Shown here: positions 8,486-17,171 of the stretch, piece after piece | Layout: each line of letters starts with the position of its first letter | Position numbering within the stretch: the first letter of the stretch is position 1 | Source: Deltaproteobacteria bacterium ADurb.Bin207 | GTDB taxonomy: Bacteria; Myxococcota_A; Polyangia; Polyangiales; Polyangiaceae | DNA length: 45,732 nucleotides | Direction: 5' to 3' | Assembly (NCBI GenBank): GCA_002070115.1 | Contig: MWCO01000051.1 | Location: 1 to 45,732 of the forward strand | Position numbers and translations under genes: made by a program | The notes under the pieces: generated by a model | The model's input: the letters and a program-made list of their open reading frames with translations, nothing else | The model's database searches: none | What the model was told of the DNA's origin: nothing

Positions 8486-9564
8486 ACACTCGTCGTGCGC
8501 TATCGTGGCTCGCCCTGCCCATCGCGCTTTTCGCTTACGCCGGATGCCAAAAAACCAAGTGGAAAGACTACGATCCAACCGCTTCCCCCTCTGCCAACGA
8601 GTCCGCCGCCCCGCTGCCCAGCGTGCTGCCCGACCCCGTCGAAGCTTTGCACCAACGCACCTACGCCATCGAAGTCCACGATGACCTCGTTCACGCGGGC
8701 ACGACCGCTGGTGTCGTGAGCTGGAATCTATCCGATCCAACCGTACCCAAGCGGGTAGCGAGCCTTACCCTTCGAGGAAGCGTTCAACATCTCGCGCAAA
8801 TGCCGGATACATCGCTACTCGTCGTTTCCACGGGCCCTTCCGGAGTTGCGTTGGTGGACACGAAAGAGGCGCGAGAAGGAAAACTCACGCTGCTCAACCC
8901 CCATCCATGGCCGACCGAATTGCGCAAGGCGTGTCATGCCGCATGGCACGCGGCGCTTTTGGATTCGAAAACCGCAGTGGTGGCGTGTGGTGGGTCAGGA
9001 GTGATTCGTCTGGACGTGTCGGATCCAACAGCGCCCGTGCTGAAAAAGCAGGTGCTAATTCCAGGATATGCACGTGATATCGCGGTGTTAGGGAAGAAAG
9101 GCGTCGTGGCCGCGGGCCGAAAAGGCGTGGCGCTCATCGACTTTGGCAATGCCGTCCCTCGCGTGATGGAACAACTCGACTTGAATGCCGATGCGCGAGC
9201 GGTGGCGATTCACGACCAGGTTGCCTATGTGGCCGCTGGCGAACGAGGGCTCGTGATGGTGGATATTTCTCACGCTCCCCTTCGAATCCTAGGAGAATTA
9301 TTACCAAAAACGACGGATATGGCGCGAGGCATCGCGTTGTCCGAGTCCCATGCCTTTTTATGCCTCGGCGATTCGGGTCTTGCCGTGATCGATATCACCG
9401 ACCCTGCGAAACCTACTGAATTGAGCCGGTTCGACCCCAAAGGCGCTGTCAACCGAGCGACGAGAAATGGATCCCAATTGCTGATCGCCAATGATGCCTA
9501 CGGTGTGGCGGTCTTGGATGTGTCGAATCCGAAAACACCCGCGCTGATGACACGCGAGCGCTAG
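8482..9564 (+). CDS. LVIVD-repeat beta-propeller lipoprotein
   Basis: This is a 360-residue lipoprotein. The start at 8482 overlaps the M64 stop (ATGA) and gives a signal ending in the lipobox YAGC (Cys22). The mature protein is a chain of about eight LVIVD-type repeats, each of the form V-x-G-x-x-G-hydrophobic-x-hydrophobic-D followed by D-P-(A/T)-x-P (for example GLVMVDISHAP, GLAVIDITDPAKP, GVAVLDVSNPKTP). LVIVD repeats form beta-propellers on the cell surface and have no known catalysis. Coupling to the peptidase suggests an adaptor or substrate-presenting role (inference). The 106 bp after it, up to the next convergent gene, show no clear terminator. Confidence 0.85.
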   Translation: MNTRRALSWLALPIALFAYAGCQKTKWKDYDPTASPSANESAAPLPSVLPDPVEALHQRTYAIEVHDDLVHAGTTAGVVSWNLSDPTVPKRVASLTLRGSVQHLAQMPDTSLLVVSTGPSGVALVDTKEAREGKLTLLNPHPWPTELRKACHAAWHAALLDSKTAVVACGGSGVIRLDVSDPTAPVLKKQVLIPGYARDIAVLGKKGVVAAGRKGVALIDFGNAVPRVMEQLDLNADARAVAIHDQVAYVAAGERGLVMVDISHAPLRILGELLPKTTDMARGIALSESHAFLCLGDSGLAVIDITDPAKPTELSRFDPKGAVNRATRNGSQLLIANDAYGVAVLDVSNPKTPALMTRER

Positions 9565-9670
9565 GGTATTTCATGGGGCCCGAGCAATGGGCGCGTGTTT
9601 GGCGCGCTTGGCAGCGTGGGTGATGAGCCTGCGACGTTGAATCATTTTTCCCTTCCACACCCTTTGCGAT

Positions 9671-10843
9671 TCACTTGACCACTGGCGCCGTTCCCTTGTC
9701 GACCTGCGTCAAAAACGTGAACCCATCGAGAATCACCTCAGAGTCGAACAAACTATCCGCCGTATCGTGGATGTGGAAAATCAGTGTAAACTCCTCGTTG
9801 GGCTCGATCGGCCACTCGGTCTTGAGCCAGCCCGTCGAAGACCCATACGTATGCCCCATGCTCCCATCCCCAAGACCGTCGACTTGCTCCGTGCCGCATG
9901 AAAAACCCGTACCCGAAATATCCGTATTGGGTTTGGTCTTGTTGGGACAGCCTTGATACCAGCAACAATCCGATAGCGCGGTGTTGATCGCCACGTAGCA
10001 GAAACGGTCCCCTTCGTGGCAAAGGTCGTTGGCCGCCTGCGCCGCGCTGCACGTAAAGTCATGATAACTATTGGGATCCCGACATTCCGTGAAGTTGATC
10101 ACCGTGCGCGCGCCACCGTTCGTGCTCGCCGCCTCGAGGAAAATATAAAACTTATCGTTGAACTCCCGCCCGATGTATTCGTCGTATTCTTCAGAGAAAA
10201 AGACGTAGTTGATGCGAAAGCCGTGTGCCTCGGCCGGCGCCTTGAGTCGCAACTTCCACTCCATCACATCGTACGTCAGGTTGATCGTGTCTTGGGGAGG
10301 CGCAAATGGGTCCGGTACACTGGCTCCGTCGGGCGTGGTGAGGCCAAAGTCGCCCAGCGTCACATTGTGGTCCGTCCCTTTCGCCGGCCCCGTCGCCATC
10401 AACGCATACGAATCATTGACCAGCGGCGCCAGGCCATTGTTGGGAGCGCCGAACCGAGCCACCGCCGAACGCGAACTTGCTATTTTTTGCGGCTTGGTCG
10501 CGGTCGGGGAATGGTATTCCGAATTCAAAACCATCTTGGGATCACAGAGTTCGATGGCGCACAACAAGTTTTCCAACCCCTCCCCAATCCCTTGACAACC
10601 CGTACAATCCACGGGGATCGGCTCCTTCGTTCCTCCCGTTTCAAGCGCCGTGTCTTCCGTACTCACCTCCAAAAAACCTGAATCCGGAACGTCGATGCCA
10701 CTGCCTCCGCTGCCAGCACCGCCGTCCTCACCACCGAGACTTCCGCCTCCCCCATAATCCTTATCGGTGCTTCCGGCCGAGGAACAGGCCCCCATACCCC
10801 ATGCCCCCAAGAAAAAACCAACCCATAGCAACCGGTTGTTCAT
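9671..10843 (-). CDS. choice-of-anchor-L domain lipoprotein
   Basis: This is a 390-residue exported lipoprotein with a lipobox GMGAC (Cys20), followed by a Gly/Ser-rich linker of about 40 residues (low complexity, GGGGS and GSGGSG blocks). A Cys-containing segment DCTGCQGIGEGLENLLC comes next. The main part carries the choice-of-anchor-L signature: VFFSEEYDEYIGREFND, then FYIFLE, and the late DSEVILDGFTF strand. This domain occurs in large surface proteins of myxobacteria and Bacteroidota and is thought to be adhesive; its ligand is unknown. Several conserved-looking cysteines (CCWYQGC, CHEGDRFC) may form disulfides. The ATG at 10843 is followed directly by the signal peptide, so the start is well supported. 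Confidence 0.83.
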   Translation of the reverse strand: MNNRLLWVGFFLGAWGMGACSSAGSTDKDYGGGGSLGGEDGGAGSGGSGIDVPDSGFLEVSTEDTALETGGTKEPIPVDCTGCQGIGEGLENLLCAIELCDPKMVLNSEYHSPTATKPQKIASSRSAVARFGAPNNGLAPLVNDSYALMATGPAKGTDHNVTLGDFGLTTPDGASVPDPFAPPQDTINLTYDVMEWKLRLKAPAEAHGFRINYVFFSEEYDEYIGREFNDKFYIFLEAASTNGGARTVINFTECRDPNSYHDFTCSAAQAANDLCHEGDRFCYVAINTALSDCCWYQGCPNKTKPNTDISGTGFSCGTEQVDGLGDGSMGHTYGSSTGWLKTEWPIEPNEEFTLIFHIHDTADSLFDSEVILDGFTFLTQVDKGTAPVVK

Positions 10844-11065
10844 GGTTTGGTTATGACAATAACTTCGGAATTGTCCAAGTTTGTGTTCGAACCTCGCTCC
10901 TTATACCCCCACACCGCCATACCTGACCCAGCGATGAACCTGCTATCGCCCGGCATCGACGACACCCGAAAGCAAGCGGTCTGCAAGCCTTGCCCCAGGG
11001 CTGCGGACAGGGTTTCGGGCGTGGTGTAAGTAATTGTTATTTATAGATATTTTAGGATGCGGCGA
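10844..11065. other. intergenic region with AT-rich tract
   Basis: This 222-bp gap lies between the stop of the activase and the start of the choice-of-anchor-L lipoprotein, both on the minus strand. It must hold the lipoprotein's promoter. An AT-rich block at about 11027-11056 stands out; read on the minus strand it contains CTATAAAT, a possible -10-like element, but it is about 190 bp from the start codon. No tRNA or clear terminator is visible. Confidence 0.35.
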
Positions 11066-14000
11066 TCAGTCTTGCGCTCTTCGCCCGTGGCTCATCATCC
11101 GATCGTCCGCGGACAAGCGAAGCGGAACGAGCGTGGGATCGTCGGCCGTGATCGATAGCCGATTGTCCGCTCCCATATTCTTGAAGACCGTGCCCAGGTC
11201 CCGACCCAGGCCACGACGATGGGATTCATGAATGTCGTAGGCGAATCGGTCCAGGGCTTCGGTATCGAGCGGGTCGCCATTGAGAGCGAGCACGAGATAC
11301 GGAAGGTTCATGTCTTCTGCCACCTTGCCGTATTGAGCCTCCGCGATTCGACAGGGCATGCACTCATGAGGTCCCACCACCACCACGCCTTGCACGAGCT
11401 TATGGTTGAACTCATGGATCGGACCTCCAAGGGTCAAACACGCTTCTCCCGTCAACTCCGTATTGAGATAGGGAAGGGCGGCATCGAGCGTGGAGTTGAC
11501 CGTGGTGCGCTCCGGCCACTGAAGCGCTTTGGCGCAGATATCGTAGAGCACCTGCAGCGAAGCGCGTTGAACGACCCCCGTCACACCGATGGACAACGGG
11601 TTGTCATCATGCCGCATGGCTTTGTCCAACACGCGTTTTTCCGCGAGATATTGCGTATACTCGAGCCATTCGACAAAAGGTGCGAACCTTGCCCGAATCC
11701 CGCGTTCCTCTAGCTTGTCGATGATGAAGTCGTTGGCGAAGGGGTCGAGACGAACGTAGATTTCACCGACGACCGCGACAGAAGGCACATCTCGAACGCG
11801 ATTCTTGGCGGCCGCCATGTCTTGCGCGGCGCGGGTCAATAGATCGCGCATCCCCCACATCCCGCTCAATACCTCCAGGGTCGCGTTCAACGCCGTGCCC
11901 TTCGAGGGTTTTTCCATGCCTGCAATGAGTTCTTCCTTGTATTTTCGGTAGATTTCGTTGGTTGCGCCCTTTCGCCTCTCCACCGGACGAACATCGTAAA
12001 GCATGGCCTCGAGCATGTCGTAAGCCACGAACCCACACCAAAGCTTGACCATGAACTCCGGCGACGTTTCCCGGAAATAATCGCCGTCGTCCGGAGAGAA
12101 AACGTTGACGCGATCACTCCATCCCGTCTGCTCCAAAATCACCTTGTGCATGACATTATAAACGCCGAAACGACAAGGACCGGAGGCCGTAGGCATGGCA
12201 AGCGTGAACTTCTCTTGCGTGTGACGATCCCGCTCCAGACGATTGAGCAGCGCACCCGTGGTAAAAATCATCGGAACACACTCTTTTCCAGAGGTGTATC
12301 GACGACCCGTGCGCACGTCTTCTCGATCCGGCATGGGCAAGTGCTCACAACGGAACCCCTCGCTGCGAAGACAGGCCGCGGCAACTTCCGCACCCGTTCC
12401 CATTCGCGGAATGAGGAGCAACGATTGATCCGCCTTCACACGGTCCGCCGGCGCCTTGACCTCCTCCAATGCCTTCAAGTCATTGATTTTATTGTGTTCT
12501 GACGCGCTGGAGCGAACGTCCGAATCCACGCAATACAAAAACGCTTCCATGCGTGTCTTGGTCCCCGCATCGCCAGAATGACCGTCGGTCTCCACGATGG
12601 CAAAGGGTTTGCCCTGCATCAGATAGCTGAAAAATTGGAGCGTGAAACTGTCGGGACCACAGGCGTAGTTGCTGCAGAACACGGAATATAGACCGGGGGT
12701 TTGACGAACGAACGTGGCTGCCCGCAAGTTGCGTTGCGTATAGCCCCAATATTGATCGTTGAATCGAGGGATGTCGTCCGGCACTGGCAGACAATCCACC
12801 GGGATGGCCAACGCTCCGAGCGCACGCAGCAAGTTGGGGACGTTCGAATTCAATACATCGTTGTAAATGGTGTAGGGACGTCCGAGCACGGCCACCGGGA
12901 CGACTTGATGTTTCTCCGCGAATCGAAGAGCGCGCTCCCCGATCTTCACGCAATCGGCTTCGAAGGTTTCCTGCGCGTGAACTGCTTTCTTGAAAGCTTC
13001 CGCGAATCGATGGCTCGCGCCCAATTGCTCCGCGAAACGACGCAAGGACTCGGTGAATTGCCGGCCACGATAGCCTTCCCCCCCAAACCGAAGGATCGGA
13101 CGAAGAATTCGACGCTTGCTCAAATCCCCTTCGATGAGGCTCCCAATGACGTCCGGGGCCGCCTGCACGACCGGACAGACCGTGGAGTGAACCTCTCCTT
13201 TGACCGATGGCAACTCCTGGAGCATCGGAATGAAAGCATAATCAGGCTGTTTTTTCGCGAGTTCGAAGAATACGCCGTGCGCCATTTGCATCGGTGCACA
13301 ATACGGAACCCGCGCCCCCTCGATTCCACGACGCAATGCCTTGCCATCCGCATTGCGCAATACCTGACAGTCAAATCCCAGGTTGTGCAGGAAGGTAACG
13401 AATAACGGCAGCATCCCCTTGAGCGAGAATTCATCCGTCATCGCGATGACCTGCGCACTGCCAGGGTCCCGACGACAATCGCGCAAGATCGCATCCACCA
13501 ACTCTTCCCGTTCGCGGAATGGGTCCGGGGCGAGATCTGGAAGCTTTTTTCGCCCTGCGCCACGGTCGTATAACGAGCAGTTGCCTCCCCACAGGAACTT
13601 CTGTTTCAGACCACTGACTCGTGTGGTCAGCCGGTCAATCCGACACAGATTCCCGCTTCCTCCACAGCCTTTGGTGGACTTGCAAATGAATGTTTCCTTG
13701 GAAACGACTTCGGCTCCCATGAATCGATGAGGATCCAAAGCCTCTTCCGCCACGGTTTGCGCTGAAACCATTTCCTTTCGGGTGAGAAGAGCAATTCCCA
13801 AAGCCCCGATCGTGCCGGGATTCGGCGGCACCACCACCTCACGACCCGTCTGACGAACGACCGCCGCAGCCAGCGCGGGAGAACTGAACGGCATTCCCTG
13901 ACAGAAAATTCGCTGGCCAACCGATCGCGTACCCTTCACACGATTCAGATAATTCTGAATAATCGAATCGTACAGCCCGGCGATGATCGCGTCCCTTTCC

Positions 14001-15505
14001 ACCCCTTGTGTAATCGCTTCGTCAATCACCTCCGCCATGAACACCGAACAATGCTGACCCAACGAGATGCCAAAATCCGCACCCTCCGCCAATTGACCAA
14101 GACGCACCACATCGTCGCCCACACCCTCGAACTTGGCCCCCTGCTCCGCAATGAATGATCCCGTGCCGGCGCTACACGCTTCGTTCATCGCCGCGTCGAT
14201 CACACGGCCCCCTTCGAGACGAATGTACTTCGCGTCTTGTCCACCAATCTCGAAAATGGTGTCGACCTTTTCATCGATGGATAAGGCACCTTCCGCGTGG
14301 GCCGCGATCTCATTCATCACGAACACGCGATCGTTGCCATAACACGTTCGAAGCAAAGACCCGACGACCTCTCGTCCCGATCCGGTTACGCCGAATCCAC
14401 GCACCTGTCCTCGCACTCCAATGCGATCGACCCAATCACGGACGAGACGCTGCGCTGCATCCACGGGCGCTCCTTCCGTATTGAGATAGCTTTCCCACAG
14501 CGGTTCTCCCGTGGTCTCATCGATCGCAACCGCCTTCGAACCCGTCGAGCCGATATCCAATCCCACGTAAACCCAACGCGGCTGGTCCCAGGATGTCATC
14601 TCGATCCGAGGCACTCTGCGCACACGACTCAACGAATCGCGAAGCGCTGGCACTCGTTCGAGCTTGGTGGCTTCCGCGGTTACCAGCAATTCCGACAAGG
14701 ATGCCACATCACCCGGATGCTCCATGGCATGAGACGCCGCGCCGAGAGCTTCGAGCACTTCATGCTCAGGACGAAACGCGATCATCCGCATTCCCTTGCC
14801 ATCGAGCCACCGTTCGATCATGCGTCGAACACGCGCCGATCGCGTGACGCCACCGATGAGAATGACGTCGCGGGGAGCAAGACGAGGCCGCACCAGCGTC
14901 ACGACGTTTTCACAAACCGCATCGTACAAGCCGGCCAAAATACGTTCTCGGCTCTCGCCCTTGTTGGCCAAATGCGTCATGTCCGTCTTGAGAATGACAG
15001 GGCATCGTCCGGAAAGAGGCGCTGGATCCACGATGTCGTTGCACAGGGCGGAGGCTTCTTCGACCGTGAGCCCGAAACGTTTCACGAGCTGCGATAGGAA
15101 GTTGCCGGTGCCTTGCGAACATCTGGAGTTTTGCTGAAACCACTCTTCTCCGTGGGCACCCATCTCGAGCACGGAAAAACCATGGGCGCCAATGGATAGC
15201 AGGGTTGCCGCTTCGAGGTCGGGATGAAGCAACCGAACTCCACGACGCATGGCAGCTTTGGTCGGTACACCTTCTGCCCGCACCATTCGCTGCAATCGAC
15301 CCGTGACCGCAATGCCTTGGGAACCCACGAGGTCCACATGCTCGAGAAGGGAAGCCAAGGTTCCATGCGGATCCTTGTTGTGTTGTTGTTGAAGACGAGT
15401 CGTGACCGAAACACGCCCCGCGCGTTTTTCGATGCCGACGACCTTGATGGTTTCCGCGCCAATATCGACGCCTAGATAGTGCCCACTCATGAGACCCACG
15501 GGCAT
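11066..15505 (-). CDS. acyl-CoA dehydratase activase-related protein (double BcrA/BadF ATPase)
   Basis: This is a 1479-residue ATP-dependent activator related to the activases of 2-hydroxyacyl-CoA dehydratases and benzoyl-CoA reductases. Two ASKHA-fold ATPase modules stand in tandem. The first begins with LGVDIGAETIKVVG and has CSQGTGNF; the second (from about residue 312) has GLDIGSTGSKAVAID, CSAGTGSF and GQHCSVF. Each keeps the Cys residues that hold the bridging [4Fe-4S] cluster in HgdC. A DUF2229-type region follows, then a dehydratase-subunit-like C-terminal half with conserved Cys motifs (YACGPDSF, SGKECVP, GPCRFGVY, ECMPCR). This is the usual giant fusion of the family, whose true substrate is unknown. 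The start is MPVGL at 15505; an ATG at 15490 (MSGHYLGVD) is equally possible. It is divergent from a flavin reductase. Confidence 0.85.
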   Translation of the reverse strand: MPVGLMSGHYLGVDIGAETIKVVGIEKRAGRVSVTTRLQQQHNKDPHGTLASLLEHVDLVGSQGIAVTGRLQRMVRAEGVPTKAAMRRGVRLLHPDLEAATLLSIGAHGFSVLEMGAHGEEWFQQNSRCSQGTGNFLSQLVKRFGLTVEEASALCNDIVDPAPLSGRCPVILKTDMTHLANKGESRERILAGLYDAVCENVVTLVRPRLAPRDVILIGGVTRSARVRRMIERWLDGKGMRMIAFRPEHEVLEALGAASHAMEHPGDVASLSELLVTAEATKLERVPALRDSLSRVRRVPRIEMTSWDQPRWVYVGLDIGSTGSKAVAIDETTGEPLWESYLNTEGAPVDAAQRLVRDWVDRIGVRGQVRGFGVTGSGREVVGSLLRTCYGNDRVFVMNEIAAHAEGALSIDEKVDTIFEIGGQDAKYIRLEGGRVIDAAMNEACSAGTGSFIAEQGAKFEGVGDDVVRLGQLAEGADFGISLGQHCSVFMAEVIDEAITQGVERDAIIAGLYDSIIQNYLNRVKGTRSVGQRIFCQGMPFSSPALAAAVVRQTGREVVVPPNPGTIGALGIALLTRKEMVSAQTVAEEALDPHRFMGAEVVSKETFICKSTKGCGGSGNLCRIDRLTTRVSGLKQKFLWGGNCSLYDRGAGRKKLPDLAPDPFREREELVDAILRDCRRDPGSAQVIAMTDEFSLKGMLPLFVTFLHNLGFDCQVLRNADGKALRRGIEGARVPYCAPMQMAHGVFFELAKKQPDYAFIPMLQELPSVKGEVHSTVCPVVQAAPDVIGSLIEGDLSKRRILRPILRFGGEGYRGRQFTESLRRFAEQLGASHRFAEAFKKAVHAQETFEADCVKIGERALRFAEKHQVVPVAVLGRPYTIYNDVLNSNVPNLLRALGALAIPVDCLPVPDDIPRFNDQYWGYTQRNLRAATFVRQTPGLYSVFCSNYACGPDSFTLQFFSYLMQGKPFAIVETDGHSGDAGTKTRMEAFLYCVDSDVRSSASEHNKINDLKALEEVKAPADRVKADQSLLLIPRMGTGAEVAAACLRSEGFRCEHLPMPDREDVRTGRRYTSGKECVPMIFTTGALLNRLERDRHTQEKFTLAMPTASGPCRFGVYNVMHKVILEQTGWSDRVNVFSPDDGDYFRETSPEFMVKLWCGFVAYDMLEAMLYDVRPVERRKGATNEIYRKYKEELIAGMEKPSKGTALNATLEVLSGMWGMRDLLTRAAQDMAAAKNRVRDVPSVAVVGEIYVRLDPFANDFIIDKLEERGIRARFAPFVEWLEYTQYLAEKRVLDKAMRHDDNPLSIGVTGVVQRASLQVLYDICAKALQWPERTTVNSTLDAALPYLNTELTGEACLTLGGPIHEFNHKLVQGVVVVGPHECMPCRIAEAQYGKVAEDMNLPYLVLALNGDPLDTEALDRFAYDIHESHRRGLGRDLGTVFKNMGADNRLSITADDPTLVPLRLSADDRMMSHGRRAQD

Positions 15506-15563
15506 ACCCCAAGTCAGCCGGGATAGCTGTCAGGAATTCCGCTACCCCTAGCCGTTTTTGCAT

Positions 15564-15652
15564 TCTGTAAAACAGATATGTTCCGTGAGATTCGAAGATG
15601 CACCAAGCGGTTGTCCCGATCAGGAACGGTTCATTCGTTCCTTGCAATTGCA
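15564..15652. promoter_or_regulatory. three inverted repeats in the activase/reductase divergent region
   Basis: The 179-bp divergent region (15506-15684) contains TCTGT-AAA-ACAGA at 15564-15576, AGGAACG-GTTCATT-CGTTCCT at 15622-15642 (7-bp perfect arms) and the 10-bp palindrome TGCAATTGCA at 15643-15652, which abuts the previous repeat. Symmetric sites like these are typical operator shapes. No regulator gene is adjacent, so the binding protein is unknown. Confidence 0.4.
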
Positions 15653-15684
15653 TTTACCATCGCTCGGATCCAGGGTGGCACCGC

Positions 15685-16380
15685 ATGCGTACTGCCAAGC
15701 TCCTTCGCTCGCGAATCCTCGCGCCTGGTGTTCGTGAGCTTACGTTCGATCCCGGACCGGATTTCGAGTTTGAAGCCGGGCAATGGATTTCTTGTCGAAT
15801 TCCAGCTACTTACGGAGAGGACCTCGCTCGTTCGTACTCGCTCGCTTCCGCTCCTCGAGCCGATGGAACCTTCGATCTCGCCGTCACCCGCGTCGACGAA
15901 GGCCCCGGAAGTACCTACCTGCACTCGTTGGACCTCGGCGCCGAAGTGACCATCTCACGAGCACAAGGTTTTTTTACCATGGACGAGTTCGAACGTCCCG
16001 CCATCATGATCGCCACCGGCACCGGCATCAGCCCCTTTCGCGCGATGCTTCAAGCCCTCGACGCCCAAGGCGCTTTCCCTTATCCCGTCTGCCTACTGCT
16101 CGGCGTCCGAACCGAAAAGGATATCTTGTACGGCGACGAATTCGAAGCCTTGGCTCGTCAACGTAACCTCGACTTCTCCGTAACCCTCTCGCAACCTTCT
16201 CAATGGTCCGGACGACGCGGCTATGTGCAAACCCATCTGCCCGAACTCGTCGGACGCTTTCAAGGACAGTGCGATGTGTATATCTGTGGCCTGTCGAAGA
16301 TGGTGAAAGACGTGCGGCGGATCCTCAAAGAGGAACTTGGATTGACCAAGCATCAGATCCATTCCGAACGATACGATTGA
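15685..16380 (+). CDS. FNR-type flavin-dependent NAD(P)H oxidoreductase
   Basis: This is a 231-residue ferredoxin-NADP+ reductase-fold flavoprotein that transfers electrons between NAD(P)H and a one-electron carrier. The FAD-binding RSYS motif is at residues 49-52. The NAD(P) loop IATGTGISPFRAM is at about 109-121, and the C-terminal YICGLSKMVKDV is the usual nicotinamide-side motif. It ends in ERYD without the aromatic C-terminal residue that plant-type enzymes carry. The ATG at 15685 has AGGGTGG six bases upstream; a longer frame from 15598 crosses the operator-like repeats. It is divergent from the activase, for which such a reductase could supply electrons through ferredoxin (inference). 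A DUF481 gene follows 5 bp downstream. Confidence 0.85.
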   Translation: MRTAKLLRSRILAPGVRELTFDPGPDFEFEAGQWISCRIPATYGEDLARSYSLASAPRADGTFDLAVTRVDEGPGSTYLHSLDLGAEVTISRAQGFFTMDEFERPAIMIATGTGISPFRAMLQALDAQGAFPYPVCLLLGVRTEKDILYGDEFEALARQRNLDFSVTLSQPSQWSGRRGYVQTHLPELVGRFQGQCDVYICGLSKMVKDVRRILKEELGLTKHQIHSERYD

Positions 16381-16385
16381 TCGTC

Positions 16386-17153
16386 ATGAAACCGCATTCG
16401 ATTGCGATCGTGCTCGCCGTCAGCACGGTTTCCAGCGCATCGTTGTCGCAGGTCAATGTGGAAGTCGTGCGAGGCGACGCCAATCGTCAGGGGATATCCG
16501 GACGGGTCGAGGCCAATGTGACAGGAAATACAGGCAACACGGAAGGTGTGATTGCCGGCGGAAGCGGTCGTTTGCAATACCGTCGACGCAAACACCTCGT
16601 GTTTTTTCATGCCGCTGGCGGTTATACGCGGCTCAATCACTCCACCTCGGTCGAACGTTTCCTGTTTCACGCGCGATATAATTATGAGATCGCCCCATGG
16701 GTATGGTTGGAGGCGTTTGGACAAGTTGAGCACGATGCGTTTCGCAGATTGACGAACCGCGAATTGCTAGGGGCAGGATGGCGGTTTCGTTTGGTCGAAA
16801 CCGAAGCGATCGACCTATTTTATGGCACTTCGTACATGTCCGAGTCCGAGAACGTCAATCTCGCGGACTCCGACCCCCATCAGTCCCTCACCCTCGCCCA
16901 TCGTTGGAATCATTATCTGACCTTCTCCGCTTCCCTCAGCCAACGACTCGACACCGGTTTCACCGCTTACGTTCAACCGCGGTTCGACCAGTTCTCGGAC
17001 TACCGGATTTTGCATGAGTCGTTTTTCGAAGTGGGTATCAGCGATGTCGTCTCGACCCGGCTTTCGACCTGGATGCGCTATGACAGCGATCCGCCGCAAG
17101 ACGTAAAAAAAGCTGATTTCAGGATAACCAACGCCTTTGTGGCGAAGTTTTGA
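16386..17153 (+). CDS. DUF481 outer-membrane protein
   Basis: This is a 255-residue exported protein with an N-terminal signal (SIAIVLAVSTVSSASLSQ). Alternating aromatic and polar beta-strands fit DUF481, a salt-stress-associated outer-membrane beta-barrel family. Examples are RRRKHLVFFHAAGGY, FHARYNYEIAPWVWLEAFGQVEHDAFRRL and ELLGAGWRFRLV. The chain ends in the aromatic KF, as outer-membrane barrels often do (terminal Phe for BAM recognition). The start at 16386 lies 5 bp after the reductase stop, so the two share a transcript. It is convergent with the carbamoyltransferase, 18 bp between stops. The functional link with the reductase is unclear. Confidence 0.8.
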   Translation: MKPHSIAIVLAVSTVSSASLSQVNVEVVRGDANRQGISGRVEANVTGNTGNTEGVIAGGSGRLQYRRRKHLVFFHAAGGYTRLNHSTSVERFLFHARYNYEIAPWVWLEAFGQVEHDAFRRLTNRELLGAGWRFRLVETEAIDLFYGTSYMSESENVNLADSDPHQSLTLAHRWNHYLTFSASLSQRLDTGFTAYVQPRFDQFSDYRILHESFFEVGISDVVSTRLSTWMRYDSDPPQDVKKADFRITNAFVAKF

Positions 17154-17171
17154 ACGGGGTCGATGAATCCG

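Noticed and set aside
10844..11065. A tRNA gene, prompted by a GTTCGAA stretch near 10890
   Set aside because: No acceptor or anticodon stem can be drawn around it.
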